Positions 34,907 to 46,990 are shown, counted from the first letter of the stretch. The stretch: 64,000 bases of DNA from Porodaedalea pini (GCA_002794775.1 NBAY01000095.1:59370-123369); one strand, 5' to 3'. Program-made: numbers and translations. Notes: a model not told the origin generated them from the sequence alone.

Positions 34907-35864
34907 ATCGCGAGAGGAGCGCTTCCTCGCGTACGGGTTTTACATGTTTTGCTTCCATCTTATTATTTGCTCACGCTCACGCTCACTGTCCTCCCCCCTT
35001 ATTCCTTCTTACTCCCTTTCTCTATCTTGCTGCTATCTCGATGCATTTGCAACAGACTTGTTTGGGACGTTACGAATGAACACTTCTCCCTTTCTCTTCT
35101 CTCCACATTCTATCTCTCGTTTCTTCCCTTTCAACATTGACTTTACTCATCACTCCCCATGCGCAGAACACCCTTCTTCCACAGACGTTAAGCATTAATA
35201 CCTCCGCTCGATCCAAAATCCGATGCTGTCCTCGCTGTTCCTTAACACACATTGTATCAGTAATTTAAACAGTTCTACGCAATGGGTTTTTCTTCCTTTC
35301 CCTTGCTTTCCTTCCATTCCAAGTCATAGTTAGCACACAAACCTTGATGCTTTCTTTTCCTTTACTCTCATGATCTTGCAACTTTTTCTCTTGCAGTAAG
35401 CATCATCCAATGTTATCTTTCTAACCGCAACTTCGCCCTTCCTTCACCATTCACGCATTCGTCCCCTCATCGCCTTCAACTTCGGCATCAAAAATGTGAC
35501 ACACAGTCGGGCTTTCTTTATTTTTTGCATAAATACTGGCTGCTGAGTCCTCCATAGCAATGTACATAGACTTCTATTTAATGACGATTGAGCAATGATC
35601 GCGGCTACTGTGTCCGATTGCAGGTTAGGAATCTTTAAAATTGACATTGACCGTTCGGAATACATCACTCAATGCTTCTATCATCAGAGTTTGATTGGTG
35701 AATGATCAAAATATCAGCCTTTACATGCCAATGAGTTTAGCTTGTGTTTGTGAGGTTTGGCTCATATGTCTGGAAAATTAAATGGTGTGGTTAGCTTCTT
35801 CCGAGTTGGGCTACTACATAACCCTTGTAACTTATACAAGCTATCACAAAACAGGTGTCAACAA
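34907..35864. other. No gene; pyrimidine-rich 3' flank
   Basis: CT-rich sequence from 34940 to 35420 is probably 3' UTR and terminator region. No open frame of note before the LTR element. Confidence 0.5.
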
Positions 35865-35869
35865 GGGCA

Positions 35870-36292
35870 TGTTAGGCGGGAGTCCGGGAGACGACTTGGA
35901 CTGGGCAGGCCTCGGCTGACTGTCGTCTGGGACGTGCTATACTTGAGCGGGGACTTGGGGCACGTTATACTCAGGCTAGGTCGTCACAGAGGTAAGAGGA
36001 TTAATACACGTCTAAACTAATACAAGGGGGACAAGTCTCACCTAGGTCGTCGCAGAGGTAAGAGGAAAAGCAGAACAAGGAGTTCATGCGATTCCTGAGA
36101 CCTTATATAGCAGCGACCGTGAGACTATATTATCTAAAGTTACATAAATGAATGGAATGGAACAAATGAAGGTCATGTGTAGGGAGTGTGGGAAATGATT
36201 GAAAAGATGATTAAATATAATGAAAAGGAGCGGTTAAAAGAAAAGAAATGATAAAAGGAAAATAAAAGAAAGGAAAAGTTCGAGTCCTGACA
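35870..36292 (-). repeat. 3' LTR (relative to the minus-strand element)
   Basis: 423 bp, same length as the other LTR. By eye about 17 substitutions separate the two, all transitions, with no indel or transversion seen. Confidence 0.95.
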
Positions 36293-36305
36293 TTACCCTT
36301 CCCTC
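36293..36305 (-). promoter_or_regulatory. Polypurine tract
   Basis: Minus strand GAGGGAAGGGTAA lies immediately before the 3' LTR, the position of the plus-strand primer in LTR elements. Confidence 0.75.
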
Positions 36306-36397
36306 AAGGTTGGGCATCCCGACCAACCAAGATCACGGTTGTCTGGTTCTGTGTTGATGAAGAGTGGACAGAGTCATTGGCGAGGAATGTTGAGTCT

Positions 36398-39300
36398 TCA
36401 AGGAGCACCGGGGTGGTTTCGATAGAATTCAGTGATCGCCTCCTTTGCGTTCTCACTGAAATCCGTCTCAGGCTGCCAAGTTGGTTCATTGTATCCGACC
36501 CACTTGACAAGGTACTGTAGTTTTCCTCGATGCAGACGTGAGTTGATGACTTCCTCGACTTCATATTCCTCCTCATTGTCAACAATCTCCAGTGGTGGCG
36601 GTGGCTGCTGCTTCTGGCCTTCAAAGGACGGTTCAATAGCAGGTTTTAACAGGGCTTCGTTGAAGACAGGGTGGACTTTCTTCCATCACTTGGGGAGTTT
36701 GAGCTTGTACGCGCTTGCGCCCACCTTGTCAACGATTTCGAAGGGTCCATACCACTTGTCTGCTAGCTTCTTTGTCAGTGCATCTGTGCTGATGTTCTGA
36801 CCATTGAGGAAGACCTTGTCACTGGGCTGGTACTTCACCAACGTCCCTGCTGTTCGGTCATGGTAGTGTTTCATGTCCTCAGCTGCCTTGATCAGGTTGT
36901 CTTTCACGACGCGATGAGTCTCCTTGATGTGCTTTGCAAATTCTTCTGCCAACATGTTGGCAGAGGAGGTTCACATCGTGTCAAAGCTTAGAGGGTGACG
37001 TCCTGTATTTGCATAGAAGGGGGACATTTTTGTTGCCGAGTGTTCACAGTTGTTGTATGCGAACTCTGCGAGGGGGAGCCAGTCCTTCCAGTCTGATTGC
37101 TGATGGTTAACGAAGAGCCTAAGGTACTGTTCGAGCTCCTGGTTAACGCATTCCATCTGACCATCCGTCTGAGGGTGATACGCTGTTGATGGGTTGCCTT
37201 TGATGTGTAGGAGTTTGTATAGCTCCTTCATCATTGACGTGTCGAACTGCATGCCACGGTCATGGATGATCTTCTTCGGTAGGCCGTGGAGTCAGAAGAC
37301 GTGGTCGTGGTACAACTGAGCCATGCCTTCCACTGACAGCTTTGTCATCATTGGGATCACGTGCATCTGCTTTGAGAATCTATCCATGATGACGCAGATC
37401 GCGTTGTGTCCCTTCGAGTCTGGGAGTTCTCCAATGAGATCGACTGTAACAATTTCCCAAGGACCCTCAGGGACCGCGTTCGGGTGGAGTGGCCTTGACC
37501 TTGATGCCCTCAGAGCCTTTGTTCATTGACAGCGATCACACCCTCGGACATATGCTCAGATGTTGGAGAACATCGACGCCCACCAGAAATCTCAACGTAC
37601 CAGTTCGACCGTCTTTGATGCTCCTGGATGTCCTGCCAAGACCGAGTCGTGGTACTCTCGCAACACCGATTCCTTCATTGTTGACAGGACATATACCTTT
37701 CCCTTCATTTGCCATAGCCCGTCGACGTCTGTCAGTCCCATTGGCCTTTCTGACTCATCCTGTGCCCTTTGTGCTTTACCCACTCTGTCCAACACCTCAT
37801 CATGCGATGTTTTCACCATCCCACAGTTTAGCCACTTCTCTTTGATGAACACGACGCCGTCATTGTCATCCTTGCCTTCGTCATAGCCCACCTTGCACGA
37901 TAGCAGGTCCGCCTTGCCCATTGTCTTCCCCGACTTGTGTTTGAGGTGGAAGTTGAATTCCTCGAGCTCTGTTCACTAGCGAGTTTGTCGATAGCTCAGC
38001 TTCTGTGCCAACCGGAAGTAGGTGAGGTTGGCATGGTCAGACCAGATCTCGATCTTGTGATGGGTGCCGAGAAGGTACTGTCTCCATTCCTTGAGTGCTG
38101 AGACGATTGCAAGCATCTCCTTGTTGTAGATCTCGTAGTTTCATTCTGCCAGCAAGAGCACTTCTGACCTGTAGGCGACTACCCTCCACTTGCCTTCCTG
38201 CTTCTGCAACAACATGCCTCCTAGCATGAAGTTTGATGAGTCCACTTCAACGTGGAAAGGGCCCTCGTCGTTCGCGATGGCTAGGACTGGAGGTGAGCAG
38301 AGACATCGTCTCAACTCCTTGAACGCCTCCTGCTGTTTGGTCTCCCATACCCAGTCCTTCTTGCCTGTTAGTGACATCAGCAGATGGACCACCTTGCTGT
38401 AGTCCTTGATGAACCGTCGCAGCCAGTTGCCCATGCCAAGGAATTGTTGCAGCTGTTTGAGGTTTCGCGGGACTGGCCAGTCTGCGATTGCTTCCGTCTT
38501 CGCCGGGTCCACCCTGATCTCACCATTACCAACAATGTGGCTGAGGTACTTTACGACTTTGGCATCAAACCCGCACTTTTCAGGCTTCAGGTATAGACCG
38601 TTTTCTCGCAGGATCTGAAGTACACGTTTCAATGTCTCGATATGTTCCTCGAGAGTTTGCAAGAGAATCAGTATGTCATCGAGATAGACAATGATCAAGT
38701 TATCATAGATCAGTCCCTTGAAGATGTGGTTGACAAAAGCCTGGAACATCGCCGGTGCATTGCAAAGGCCAAAGAACATGACTGTCAGTTCGAAAAGACC
38801 CATGTTCATGCAGAACGCTGCCTTCCATTCATCACCTTCTCGGATCTGGACATTGTAGTATCCCCAGCGAAGATCAAGTTTGGTGATGAACTTCACCTTT
38901 TTGACCTTGTCGACCAGTTTGTTGATGAGGGGGAGAGGATACTTGTTCTTGATCGTGCCATCGTTGAGTTTACAGTAGTCCTGGATCGGGCGTAACAATT
39001 TGTCGGCCTTCTTAATGAAAAAGAAGGGCGATGCCATCAGAGAGATCGACTTTTGTATGTGGCCCGACTTCAAGTTCTCTTCGAGGAAGTCCTTTAGCAA
39101 TTGTTGTTCCGTTGGTGTCAGTGGATAGATCTTGCAGTCGCTAGGCTTGAAGTCAGGTTTCAAGTTGATGACGTGATCCCAGGGGCGATGTTCCGGTAGC
39201 TTTTCAAAGCCTTTCTCACTGAAGATGTCAGCAAAGTTGTTGAGGTATGCGGGCCAGGACGCCTTGTCCATCCACACTTCTCTCACCCTCCTCATCTCTT

Positions 39301-39810
39301 CCACAACCTCCTTCTCAATCATGCACTCCTCTGGACAATGGGTGAATTCAATTGAACCCGTCTTCCAGTCGACCTCTGGGTTGTGGCGTTGAAGCCAGTC
39401 ATAGCCGAGGAAAATGTTCGAGGACGCCAGGGATGTTACAGCAAGGACAATCCTTTCCTTGTGGTGTCCAATCATCAGCTCGACATCAACGTATTTCTCG
39501 ATCAGACTGGCCTCGTTGTGTGTGCCGTCTGCATTGAGCACTGCAAGGGGTCTGATATAATGCTTGGTCTCCAGCCCATATTGCTCAATGAACCTCACAT
39601 CAATGCATGACCCTGTACATCCCAAATCCATGAGGGCATGCATGTTAAACTCCCTCATCTCACCCTCCACTTCACACCCGATGTTCAGGAGGAGGTCCAA
39701 CTGGCATCCGCCAGTTCCCCTCACGAACAGTTGCTCGTACTCATCATTCTCATTTGCACCGGTGGGGACTTCGTAATTGGAAAAACCATTGACGTTGTTT
39801 GCATCTATGT
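36398..39810 (-). pseudogene. pol of the LTR element: protease, RT, RNase H, integrase, chromodomain
   Basis: Lies in a different frame from gag. Protease site reads D-L-G instead of D-S-G (near 39630; TTG for TCG, a CpG transition). RT catalytic box Y-L-D-D is intact near 38690. Integrase zinc finger (H...H, C-D-R-C) near 37630-37560; catalytic D, then H-D-R-G and the E block near 37420-37140. A chromodomain (V-E-E-V-I-N-S-R..., Y-L-V-K-W-V-G-Y, T-W-Q-P-E) lies near 36560-36420 at the C-terminus. In-frame stops occur at 38141-38143, near 37985, 37560, 37528, 37290, 36972 and 36687. The chromodomain places it among chromoviruses, whose integrases target marked chromatin. Confidence 0.9.
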
Positions 39811-39888
39811 ATTGTACAGATGGTTGGTTATATTTTAGCAGATCCGGATCTGAAGTCCCTTGTTCTTCTCGGTCAGTCGCCCCAATGG

Positions 39889-40971
39889 CTATGCCTGACC
39901 ACTCACAAAACCCTGCAAGTCTACGACCTCTTCGTCATCTCCTTCCTCCTCCACATAGTCCTCCACTGTCGACCTTCGAGTGTCTACGACTTCCTCGAAT
40001 GCTGACTCCTTCATCGTGCCTAGCTCGTTGGCAAGGAGGCGACGTTCGCTGGGCGCCATCATTTGCAGCATACACTGCATGATCCCCTGTCCTTGCAGGC
40101 ACTTGTCCTTGAAGTGACTGAGCTGGCCACAGATCCAGCACGCTCGTCGGTGCTGTGCCTCATTCATTGAGACATCCATCGGCTGGCTGGCACCTCTGAA
40201 AGTGATGCCAGTCACATCGCGTTTGTCGACGTGGGGGGCTGCATTCTGACGGTGAGCTGGGGGTGCCTGTTGCTGCTGCTGGTGTGGTGGAAGCGGGAAT
40301 GCACGACCTCGCTGGATTGCCTGGATTTGTTGCTCACCTCAGTCGATCTCAATGGCCTTCTTCTTCCAGTCGTCATATGTTGTCGGAACCGGCATCGACC
40401 TCAGCACTCCATGCACCACCTCAATGTTCATCGCCCTCTTCAGGTGGTCGCAGATGATGCTGTCATCTGTCAGCCCTGCTCTTGTGATGATGACGTCAAG
40501 GTCCTGGAAGAACTCATTGGCGGTGAGATCCTTCTGAACCTTGGTTTGGAACTTTGCCAGCGCCTTTTCCTTCCAGTTCAGATCGTCGAACGAGGCATCT
40601 AGGCGCTCTTGGAACCTCATCCAACTGTCAGTGAAGGTCACGATACCTGCCATTGTCGACTCCTCCATGTAATTCTGCACCCACATCGCCACATTGCCTC
40701 CCTTTAAGTAGGAGAGAGCAATGTATATCTTACTCTCCGACATGGGGTATCGGTTTGGGTTTGCAGAGACAAAAAGGAGGACCTCGCATTTGAAGTCTAG
40801 ATAGTCATTGCCGCCAGTGAATTCATGTGGTTGGGCGACGTCGATGCTGGGGATTGGGGGGTTAGCTGCCACAACCGGTGCCGGGGCGTTGTTCACCTGA
40901 TGAGCGAAGGTGTTTGCAACGATGGCCACGATCTGCTCTATCTGCTGCTGACTGAAACCTCCTGCTGACAT
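39889..40971 (-). pseudogene. gag of the LTR element
   Basis: Frame from ATG 40971 (M-S-A-G-G-F-S) to the stop at 39889, with a TGA at 40339-40341. It contains the gypsy capsid-like block (F-T-G-G-N-D-Y-L-D-F-K-C, then A-L-S-Y-L-K-G) and one CCHC knuckle, C-W-I-C-G-Q-L-S-H-F-K-D-K-C, near 40130-40090. An acidic tail follows. In an active copy it would form the virus-like particle. Confidence 0.85.
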
Positions 40972-41672
40972 CGTGGGTTCAGGCGTGGGCGTCAAAGGTT
41001 TGGGGGGGGGGGGTTGGCAGTGAAGGGTCTCTATGAGCCTCGCAGTAAGGGCCTGGAGTCGGAGGCAGAAGGACCATGGACGTTGATGGTGCCAGTGATG
41101 ATGGAGCAGCTGGGGGCCACCTCGCTCTCCTTCCTTGTTCGTCTGATGAATACCAGCTGTGCCGGACTTCACTCCACCAGATATTGTGTACGACGCCGCT
41201 GTTGTTGGTCACGACGTAGCCTGGTTGGTCTGGATTCCAACGCACCGATGCAGGAAGGGCCCGTCACTGTTCATCAGTGAGATCTATCTTGACGACAGCG
41301 GAGGAACAGGGATGGGTTGTGCATTCGATCCAGGGTTATGCCAACGTTGAACGGGTTCGTCGGCAAAATTGATGATGAAGCGGAACAATGCAGCAGATAT
41401 TACAATTGACAATGATGTTGACAACTGAACACGTAACATTACCCATGTCCAAGTTAAGTGACTTCTCCACCAAAGGGAGATGCAGAGAGCCAGGGTCGGA
41501 AAAGTGGTTTGACAGTATTAGGTAATATGCAAACGTCCGAGAACGTCCAGGCAGGGTTGAGGGTTGTTGTTTAGGGGGTTTACACGTCAAGTCCATCAAG
41601 GGGAGCACTCCTCTAGACTGAGTGAAGGCAAGTCGACAGTGACGACATACGCTGGGGATGAGCCTGGGTGAG

Positions 41673-41684
41673 GTTCTGCTTTTA
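41673..41684 (-). promoter_or_regulatory. Putative self-priming primer-binding site
   Basis: Directly inside the 5' LTR the minus strand reads TAAAAGCAGAAC. The 11-mer AAAAGCAGAAC is exactly complementary to GTTCTGCTTTT at 41891-41881 in the LTR, 33 nt downstream of the TATA box, where transcription should begin. No tRNA-type TGG start is present here. The geometry equals that of Tf1/sushi elements, which prime from the folded 5' end of their own mRNA. Confidence 0.7.
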
Positions 41685-42107
41685 TGTTAGGCAGGAGTCC
41701 AGGAGACGACTCAGACTGGGCAGGCCTCGGCTGACTGTTGTCTGGGACGTGCTATACTTGAGCGGGGACTCGGGGCACATTATACTCAGGCTAGGTCGTC
41801 GCAGAGGTAAGAGGATTAATACATGTCTAAACTAATACAAGGGGGACAAGTCTCACCTAGGTCATCGCAGAGGTAAGAGGAAAAGCAGAACAAGGAGTTC
41901 ATGCGATTCCTGAGACCTTATATAGCAGCGACTGTGAGACTATATTATCTAAAGTTACATAAATGAACGGAATGGAATGAATGAAGGTCATGTGTAGGGA
42001 GTGTAGGAAATGATTGAAAAGATGATTAAATATAATGAAAAGGAGCAGTTAAAAGAAAAGAAATGATAAAAGGAAAATAAAAGAAAGGAAAAGTTTGAGT
42101 CCTGACA
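41685..42107 (-). repeat. 5' LTR (relative to the minus-strand element)
   Basis: 423 bp. On the minus strand it begins TGTCAGGACTC and ends CCTAACA. It holds a TATA box (CTATATAAGG, complement of 41916-41925) and two copies of a ~25-bp internal repeat (AGGTCGTCGCAGAGGTAAGAGG on the plus strand in variant forms). The 11-mer at 41881-41891 is complementary to the primer site. Confidence 0.95.
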
Positions 42108-42112
42108 GGGCA

Positions 42113-42590
42113 GTGATCACATGATAATATGTACCGTGTAGAAAATGCCCTCAATGGACCACCACTCTCATTTTGAACATGTACAATCAATATCAGATGA
42201 ATAATGCAGCATGGAAGGGATGTGTCCCCTCTCCTGCTCCTTCTCCTCCCCTCTCACTTTCACCTCATCTGCTTGCCTCTCATAGCTATGTTTCTGATTG
42301 AAGAGTCACTGGTTAGCACAAGTATGAGTTGTCAGAATGTGCAACTCTTGAAATGCATTGCTCAACACTCAGTCCTTTATATAGATAGCTTTGCAGTATT
42401 TCTTTGGGAGAACATTTAGTATCATTGCAAAATATGAAGTTCACAAAGAGAATGTTTGGACGGATTTGGGTGTTCCTCTGTAGGCACTTTAGGCTAGTAT
42501 GGACAACTTCTTGTGAGTATCATTGTTAGGTCATATATCGTTATGTGTCACCGCTGATTCATATATTTTATATATTATGAAGGTCATCCA
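42113..42590. other. No gene seen
   Basis: AT-rich flank between the LTR element and the degraded TPR-CHAT copy. Confidence 0.4.
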
Positions 42591-44030
42591 GATGGTCTAC
42601 AGTCTCTGAATGCTGCTGCAGCTTGTCTCTTTACTCAAATCAAGCAAGATAGATAGATAGAAGACCTCAAGGATTTGGTCATGCTTTACTGTTCTGCACT
42701 GGCTGTGTCCCAAAGGTCATCTCAATTGCTTGATGGTGGTGAACAACCTTGCAAAGTCTCTCTCTACTGAGTTATGGCAAAGCAAATAGATGCAGGACCT
42801 TGAGGAGTTAATAACACTTTACCATGCTGTGCTGGCTCTGCATCACAAAGGTGCCAAATGTAATAAGTCACTAAAGAACATTGCAATTGCTCTTTTCAAG
42901 AGATTCTGGCAGACCAGATACATGGAGGATCTTGAGGAGTCAATTGTGCTCCATCATTCTGCACTGGCTCTCCATCCTAAAGGTTACCCCAGCCACTCAT
43001 TATTGTTAGACAACCTTGTAAGTACTCTCTTTACTTAATTCAGGAATACTGGATGATTAGTAGGCCTCAAGGATTTGATCATGCTTTACCATGCTGCACT
43101 AATTCTTTGTCCCAAAGGTCACCCACATTGTTCCATATCACTGAAAACTTTGCATATTTTCTCTCTTTACTCAATTTGAGCAAAACAGATGGAGGATCTT
43201 AAAGAGTCCATCATGCTCAACCATGTCACTCTAGCTCTTTGTCCTGGTGGCCACTCTAGTCATTCTGCATCATTGAACAACCTTGCTGACTCCCTCTGGA
43301 TTTGATTTGAACAAAGTGTTCACATAGAGGAGCTTGAGGGATCTAGGCAAGTGTTTGAATGTGCTGCTGCTTACCCATTTTCTAGCTTGTTGACACATTT
43401 AGAGATAGCAGTCCTAGGTCAACCCTCACATAGTCACATGATCACACAACCATCCCATTATTCTCAGGATTTACAGGATGACCATGTCACCCTTAGGATG
43501 CACCCTCACCATCAGGCTCACTTACCAAATGCAACACAACCTTTCATTGGCCAATAAATGTTTCAAAACATTTGCTTTAAATGCAGCCTTGTATGTCATT
43601 GAGAAGGGTGGGTTCAGCCTGGCTGTCAAGCTCCTCGATCAGGGAAGGGTCTTGCCCTAGTTGCAGGTGCATGGCTTCAGGACATCACTCAGCCAACTTG
43701 CAGGAATAGATAGAACAATGGCCAACAGATACCAGTAGTCAGCTGGCAGATCTTGCTACATTGCCCAAGACCCATTTTACTGGACTAATTATAGTTGATA
43801 CTCCACAAAAAGGATATCAATCATTCAATAAGATGATGGCACTGAAGTAGCATCTCTCAAAGGTGCAGGATGGGACAATTGTAAAGATACAAGAAGTGCC
43901 TAGCTTTGAGGACTTTCTCAAAGCCACACCATTTGAAACACTGTGGCATGTGGCTAAAGAGGCACAAGTTCCTTTGTCCACTAGTGAGATTCATCTTCTG
44001 CATGCCATTTGCACAGATACTCCCAAATAA
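42590..44030 (+). pseudogene. Heavily degraded TPR-CHAT gene
   Basis: Tetratricopeptide-type units are recognisable in shifting frames: E-D-L-E-E-S-I-V-L-H-H-S-A-L-A-L-H near 42925 and similar text near 42790, 42660, 43060 and 43190. They are followed by the linker C-A-A-A-Y-P-F-S-S-L-L near 43360, A-L-Y-V-I-E-K-G-G near 43590 and a remnant of the pre-CHAT helix region to about 43960. All correspond in order to the less damaged gene at 46991-53098. It has many stops, is AT-rich and lacks any CHAT catalytic motif. It is an old paralogue. Confidence 0.8.
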
Positions 44031-44700
44031 TAACAAATGTCACAAGAAGCTGTAGAGTTGATTTGAGACTGTTAAACTCTGAGAATGAGAGAAATAGATG
44101 CTTATGGTGCCAGTACTATGAGACAGACATCATTTACTTTTTGTATCTTATGAATTGCTTTTTACATAAGGCTGGGGCTGTAGACAGTAGAGGACTAGAG
44201 CAAAGCCAATGGTCAAAAATAGCCCATCACAATGTCTGCATTGACACCACAGGTCATCAGCATCATATAATCATGAACTGTGCTGCATCCACATGTCATT
44301 CTCCCTCTCAATGCTTCCACTCACAGCTCTATCTCTTACATTCTCGAGCTGAGAGTATCACAAGGCATCTGGTTTCTATCTGGCATTAGGTATGAGGCAT
44401 TCAAGTATGCAACCCTATAAATGCCTTGCTGAATTGTCAATTTCTACAGAGATTTTGCAGTGATTTGTCAGAATAACATGCACTGATGCCAATTATAGAA
44501 TTCATAAGACAATGCTTAGACATCAGTTGATTTACAGTACAAGAGTACACCTGTGTGGGCATTCCAGACTAGTACAGGTGATTAGTCTTGATCACAATCA
44601 GGTAGGGCTTCCTGTTTCATCTTGTTTTCATGTTTATTGACATAATTGCAACATGCAAAGTTTGGAGGAACCAATCACCAGTGATAAGGTAGGGGAAAGA
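44031..44700. other. No gene seen
   Basis: AT-rich continuation after the degraded TPR-CHAT copy; a 126-codon frame at 44009-44389 has no domain. Confidence 0.4.
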
Positions 44701-44701
44701 T

Positions 44702-46984
44702 AAACTCGACAAGGTGTGATGCAGGTGGCACTAACCTTACTTGCCTAAACTGATGACACACAATGTCAAGGGAACTGCTTCTTCAACTGGACACAAACTT
44801 GCAGTCAAGCCTCATAGAACTCTTGGGATTGTATTTAGCTAGAGATCTGTGTTTTTAAATTTCAAAAATATGAAGTTTTAGTCTTTTTGTTTAAGAAAAA
44901 AATCCTTTTTTGCCAAAGGCCTCAGATTTCATTGTGCAACAATCTGATGGATTTTTGAAAAATTCAACAGAAGATTTTGGCCAGTCTCGGCTATATCCAA
45001 ATGACAAATAATTTCCATATATAGCAGTTTACACAATATTACTAATGCACATATCTGCTGCATATCCTCTGTTTGACTCAGTTACTGCCTGCAAAACAAT
45101 CAATGCTGCCCCCCTCAAAGAAGAGAATATCAAGCTCTGTCTTGACTCTATCCCTTTAGAGTTTTTTAGGAAGTGGACCCATTCTGTCTCTCTCTCTGTT
45201 TTATTTTGTGTTTGTATGCTATAATGCTGATTTTTTCTATGATTTAGGTTTGCAGACTAGTTGGCTCGATTCATGAATGCATATCGCCATGGTTTGAATG
45301 GGATCCAAGCACAATGGGTTAACAGAAGAAATCATGGTCACAGGACATTGAATACCACAATTGTGGAAGAACTGGATAAAGCAGGCATCTAATTTACTTA
45401 AGGTAGAGCAAAGTTAAACTTGACAAGCTTGTCACATCAATGTCACAGCCTTAAACTTTATTTGACTTCCCCCATTAGGAAGGACCCTGGTGGCAAAAAT
45501 CGTGAGGTTGAAAAACTTTTTTTTTGGAGGACTGCCGGAATGTCAAAGTGCATTGTAGATACCTGCTGGCAGCAGCCATCTCAGCTAAAATCCTCTCATT
45601 TAAGACCTGTGACCATTGATACTGCCTACCACTCAGACCTTTACATTAGTGACATAATAAATTACTATATTTGGAAAATATTTGTCAAACGGAGTTAGCT
45701 GAGAGCAGCAAAAATCTCAAGGTCAGAATTTTCAAAGTTTGTCAGAATGCTGCTCATTTGATTCTATGATGTTTAGAACAAAAAAGTCTTTTTCCTAAAA
45801 TAGCTTGACTAAAACTGCATTTTTTTGAAAAATAAAAGCATACATCTGTAGCTATCAGGAAGGCCAAGAGAACTATGAGGCTGAAATGTGAGTTTGTGTC
45901 CAGTTGAAAAGTTTATTTTGTCATCATTGTGTGTCGCTAGAAAAGAAAAGTGAGATCAGTGCCACGCACGTCACAGCTTGTTGAGTTTACAGCCATTTTC
46001 ATAAGTCCTGTGACATGTGCATGTCACATGAAGCGAGCCACGGCTGAGCCAAAATGTCGAAAAATTAGAATGAATGACTATTTTCTCTGTGAATTCTGCA
46101 CAGTACCTGCTCATTAAGTACTCAAAAAAAAGGCATGGTTCTCAGGAGAAGAAATATGTAAAATAGGGAGCAATACATTGACTGTGTAGGTGGGTAGGGA
46201 TCAAACAAGTGCAGCTGGTCTGTTCTCTCACACATTTCCACTGAGATTCAAAAATTATGGCTCCCCTACATCTATCTATAAAATTCTTTCCTGTGACTGT
46301 AAATTAAGTATATGACTATACCAACATCTCCTGAAAGTTTGAAGCCAATCCATTCAGTATTCATGGTCCAGCAGCAAGATTTGTGTTCTACTCTGCAAGA
46401 CCTGTTGTGAGAAAAGGAGGGTGGAAAGAGCTTGAAGTGGAACACAAATCTTGCTGCTGGACCATGAATACTGAATGGATTGGCTTCAAACTTGCAGGAG
46501 ATGTTGGTATAGTCATATACTTAATTTACAGTCACAGGAAAGAATTTTATAGATAGATGTAGGGGAGCCATAATTTTTGAATCTCAGTGGAAATGGGTAA
46601 GAGAACAGACCAGCTGCACTTGTTTGATCCCTACCCACCTACACAGTCAATGTATTGCTCCCTATTTTACATATTTCTTCTCCTGAGAACCGTGCCTTTT
46701 TTTTGAGTACTTAATGAGCAGGTACTGTGCAGAATTCACAGAGAAAATAGGCATTCATTCTAATTTTTTGACATTTTGGCTCAGCCGCGGCTCGCTTCAC
46801 GTGACATGCACGTGTCGCAGGACTTATGAAAATGGCTGTAACTTTCCTCTACCTTATACTCTAGACAATTCTTGCCTTTTGCTTTGCCAAAAAAAATCTG
46901 TACTCACAATTTTGGCCTCAGGGTCCTTCCTAATGGGGTAATAAGGTTCTATGACTGTGATGTGACTTAGCTTGTTGAGTTTAC
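44702..46984. mobile_element. Composite of foldback elements sharing the end TAAACTCAACAAG
   Basis: Left-type ends occur at about 44702 (TAAACTCGACAAG) and 45414 (TAAACTTGACAAG); right-type ends (complement) at about 45977-45988 and 46972-46984. Longer inverted matches pair 44700-44850 with 45840-45988 (for example TTCAACTGGACACAAACT near 44787 and its complement near 45896). They also pair 45414-45520 with 46850-46984 (CCATTAGGAAGGACCCT near 45474 and its complement near 46920). Two related foldbacks therefore overlap or are nested, with a palindromic MITE between their right ends. Confidence 0.65.
45990..46838. mobile_element. Palindromic MITE, copy 1 (Tc1/mariner-type ends)
   Basis: 849 bp flanked by TA. 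Ends CAGCCATTTTCATAAGTCC and its complement. Arms of about 395 bp are near-perfect inverted copies around a ~60-bp centre near 46414. A second copy lies at 53099-53949. TA flanks suggest mobilisation by a Tc1/mariner-type transposase; none is encoded. Confidence 0.88.
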
Positions 46985-46990
46985 CTTACT

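Larger units (their letters stand above)
35870..42107 (-). mobile_element. Full-length Ty3/gypsy chromovirus-type LTR retrotransposon, inactive
   Basis: 6,238 bp bounded by two 423-bp LTRs (TG...CA) and by the 5-bp target duplication GGGCA (35865-35869 and 42108-42112). Transcribed leftward: gag with CCHC, then protease, reverse transcriptase, RNase H, integrase and a chromodomain. At least eight in-frame stops, nearly all TGA, disrupt it. The primer site and polypurine tract are listed separately. Confidence 0.95.

Noticed and set aside
41684..41684. tRNA primer-binding site at the 5' LTR
   Set aside because: The sequence after the LTR does not start with TGG and matched no tRNA end that I could recall; the self-complementary 11-mer is the better explanation.
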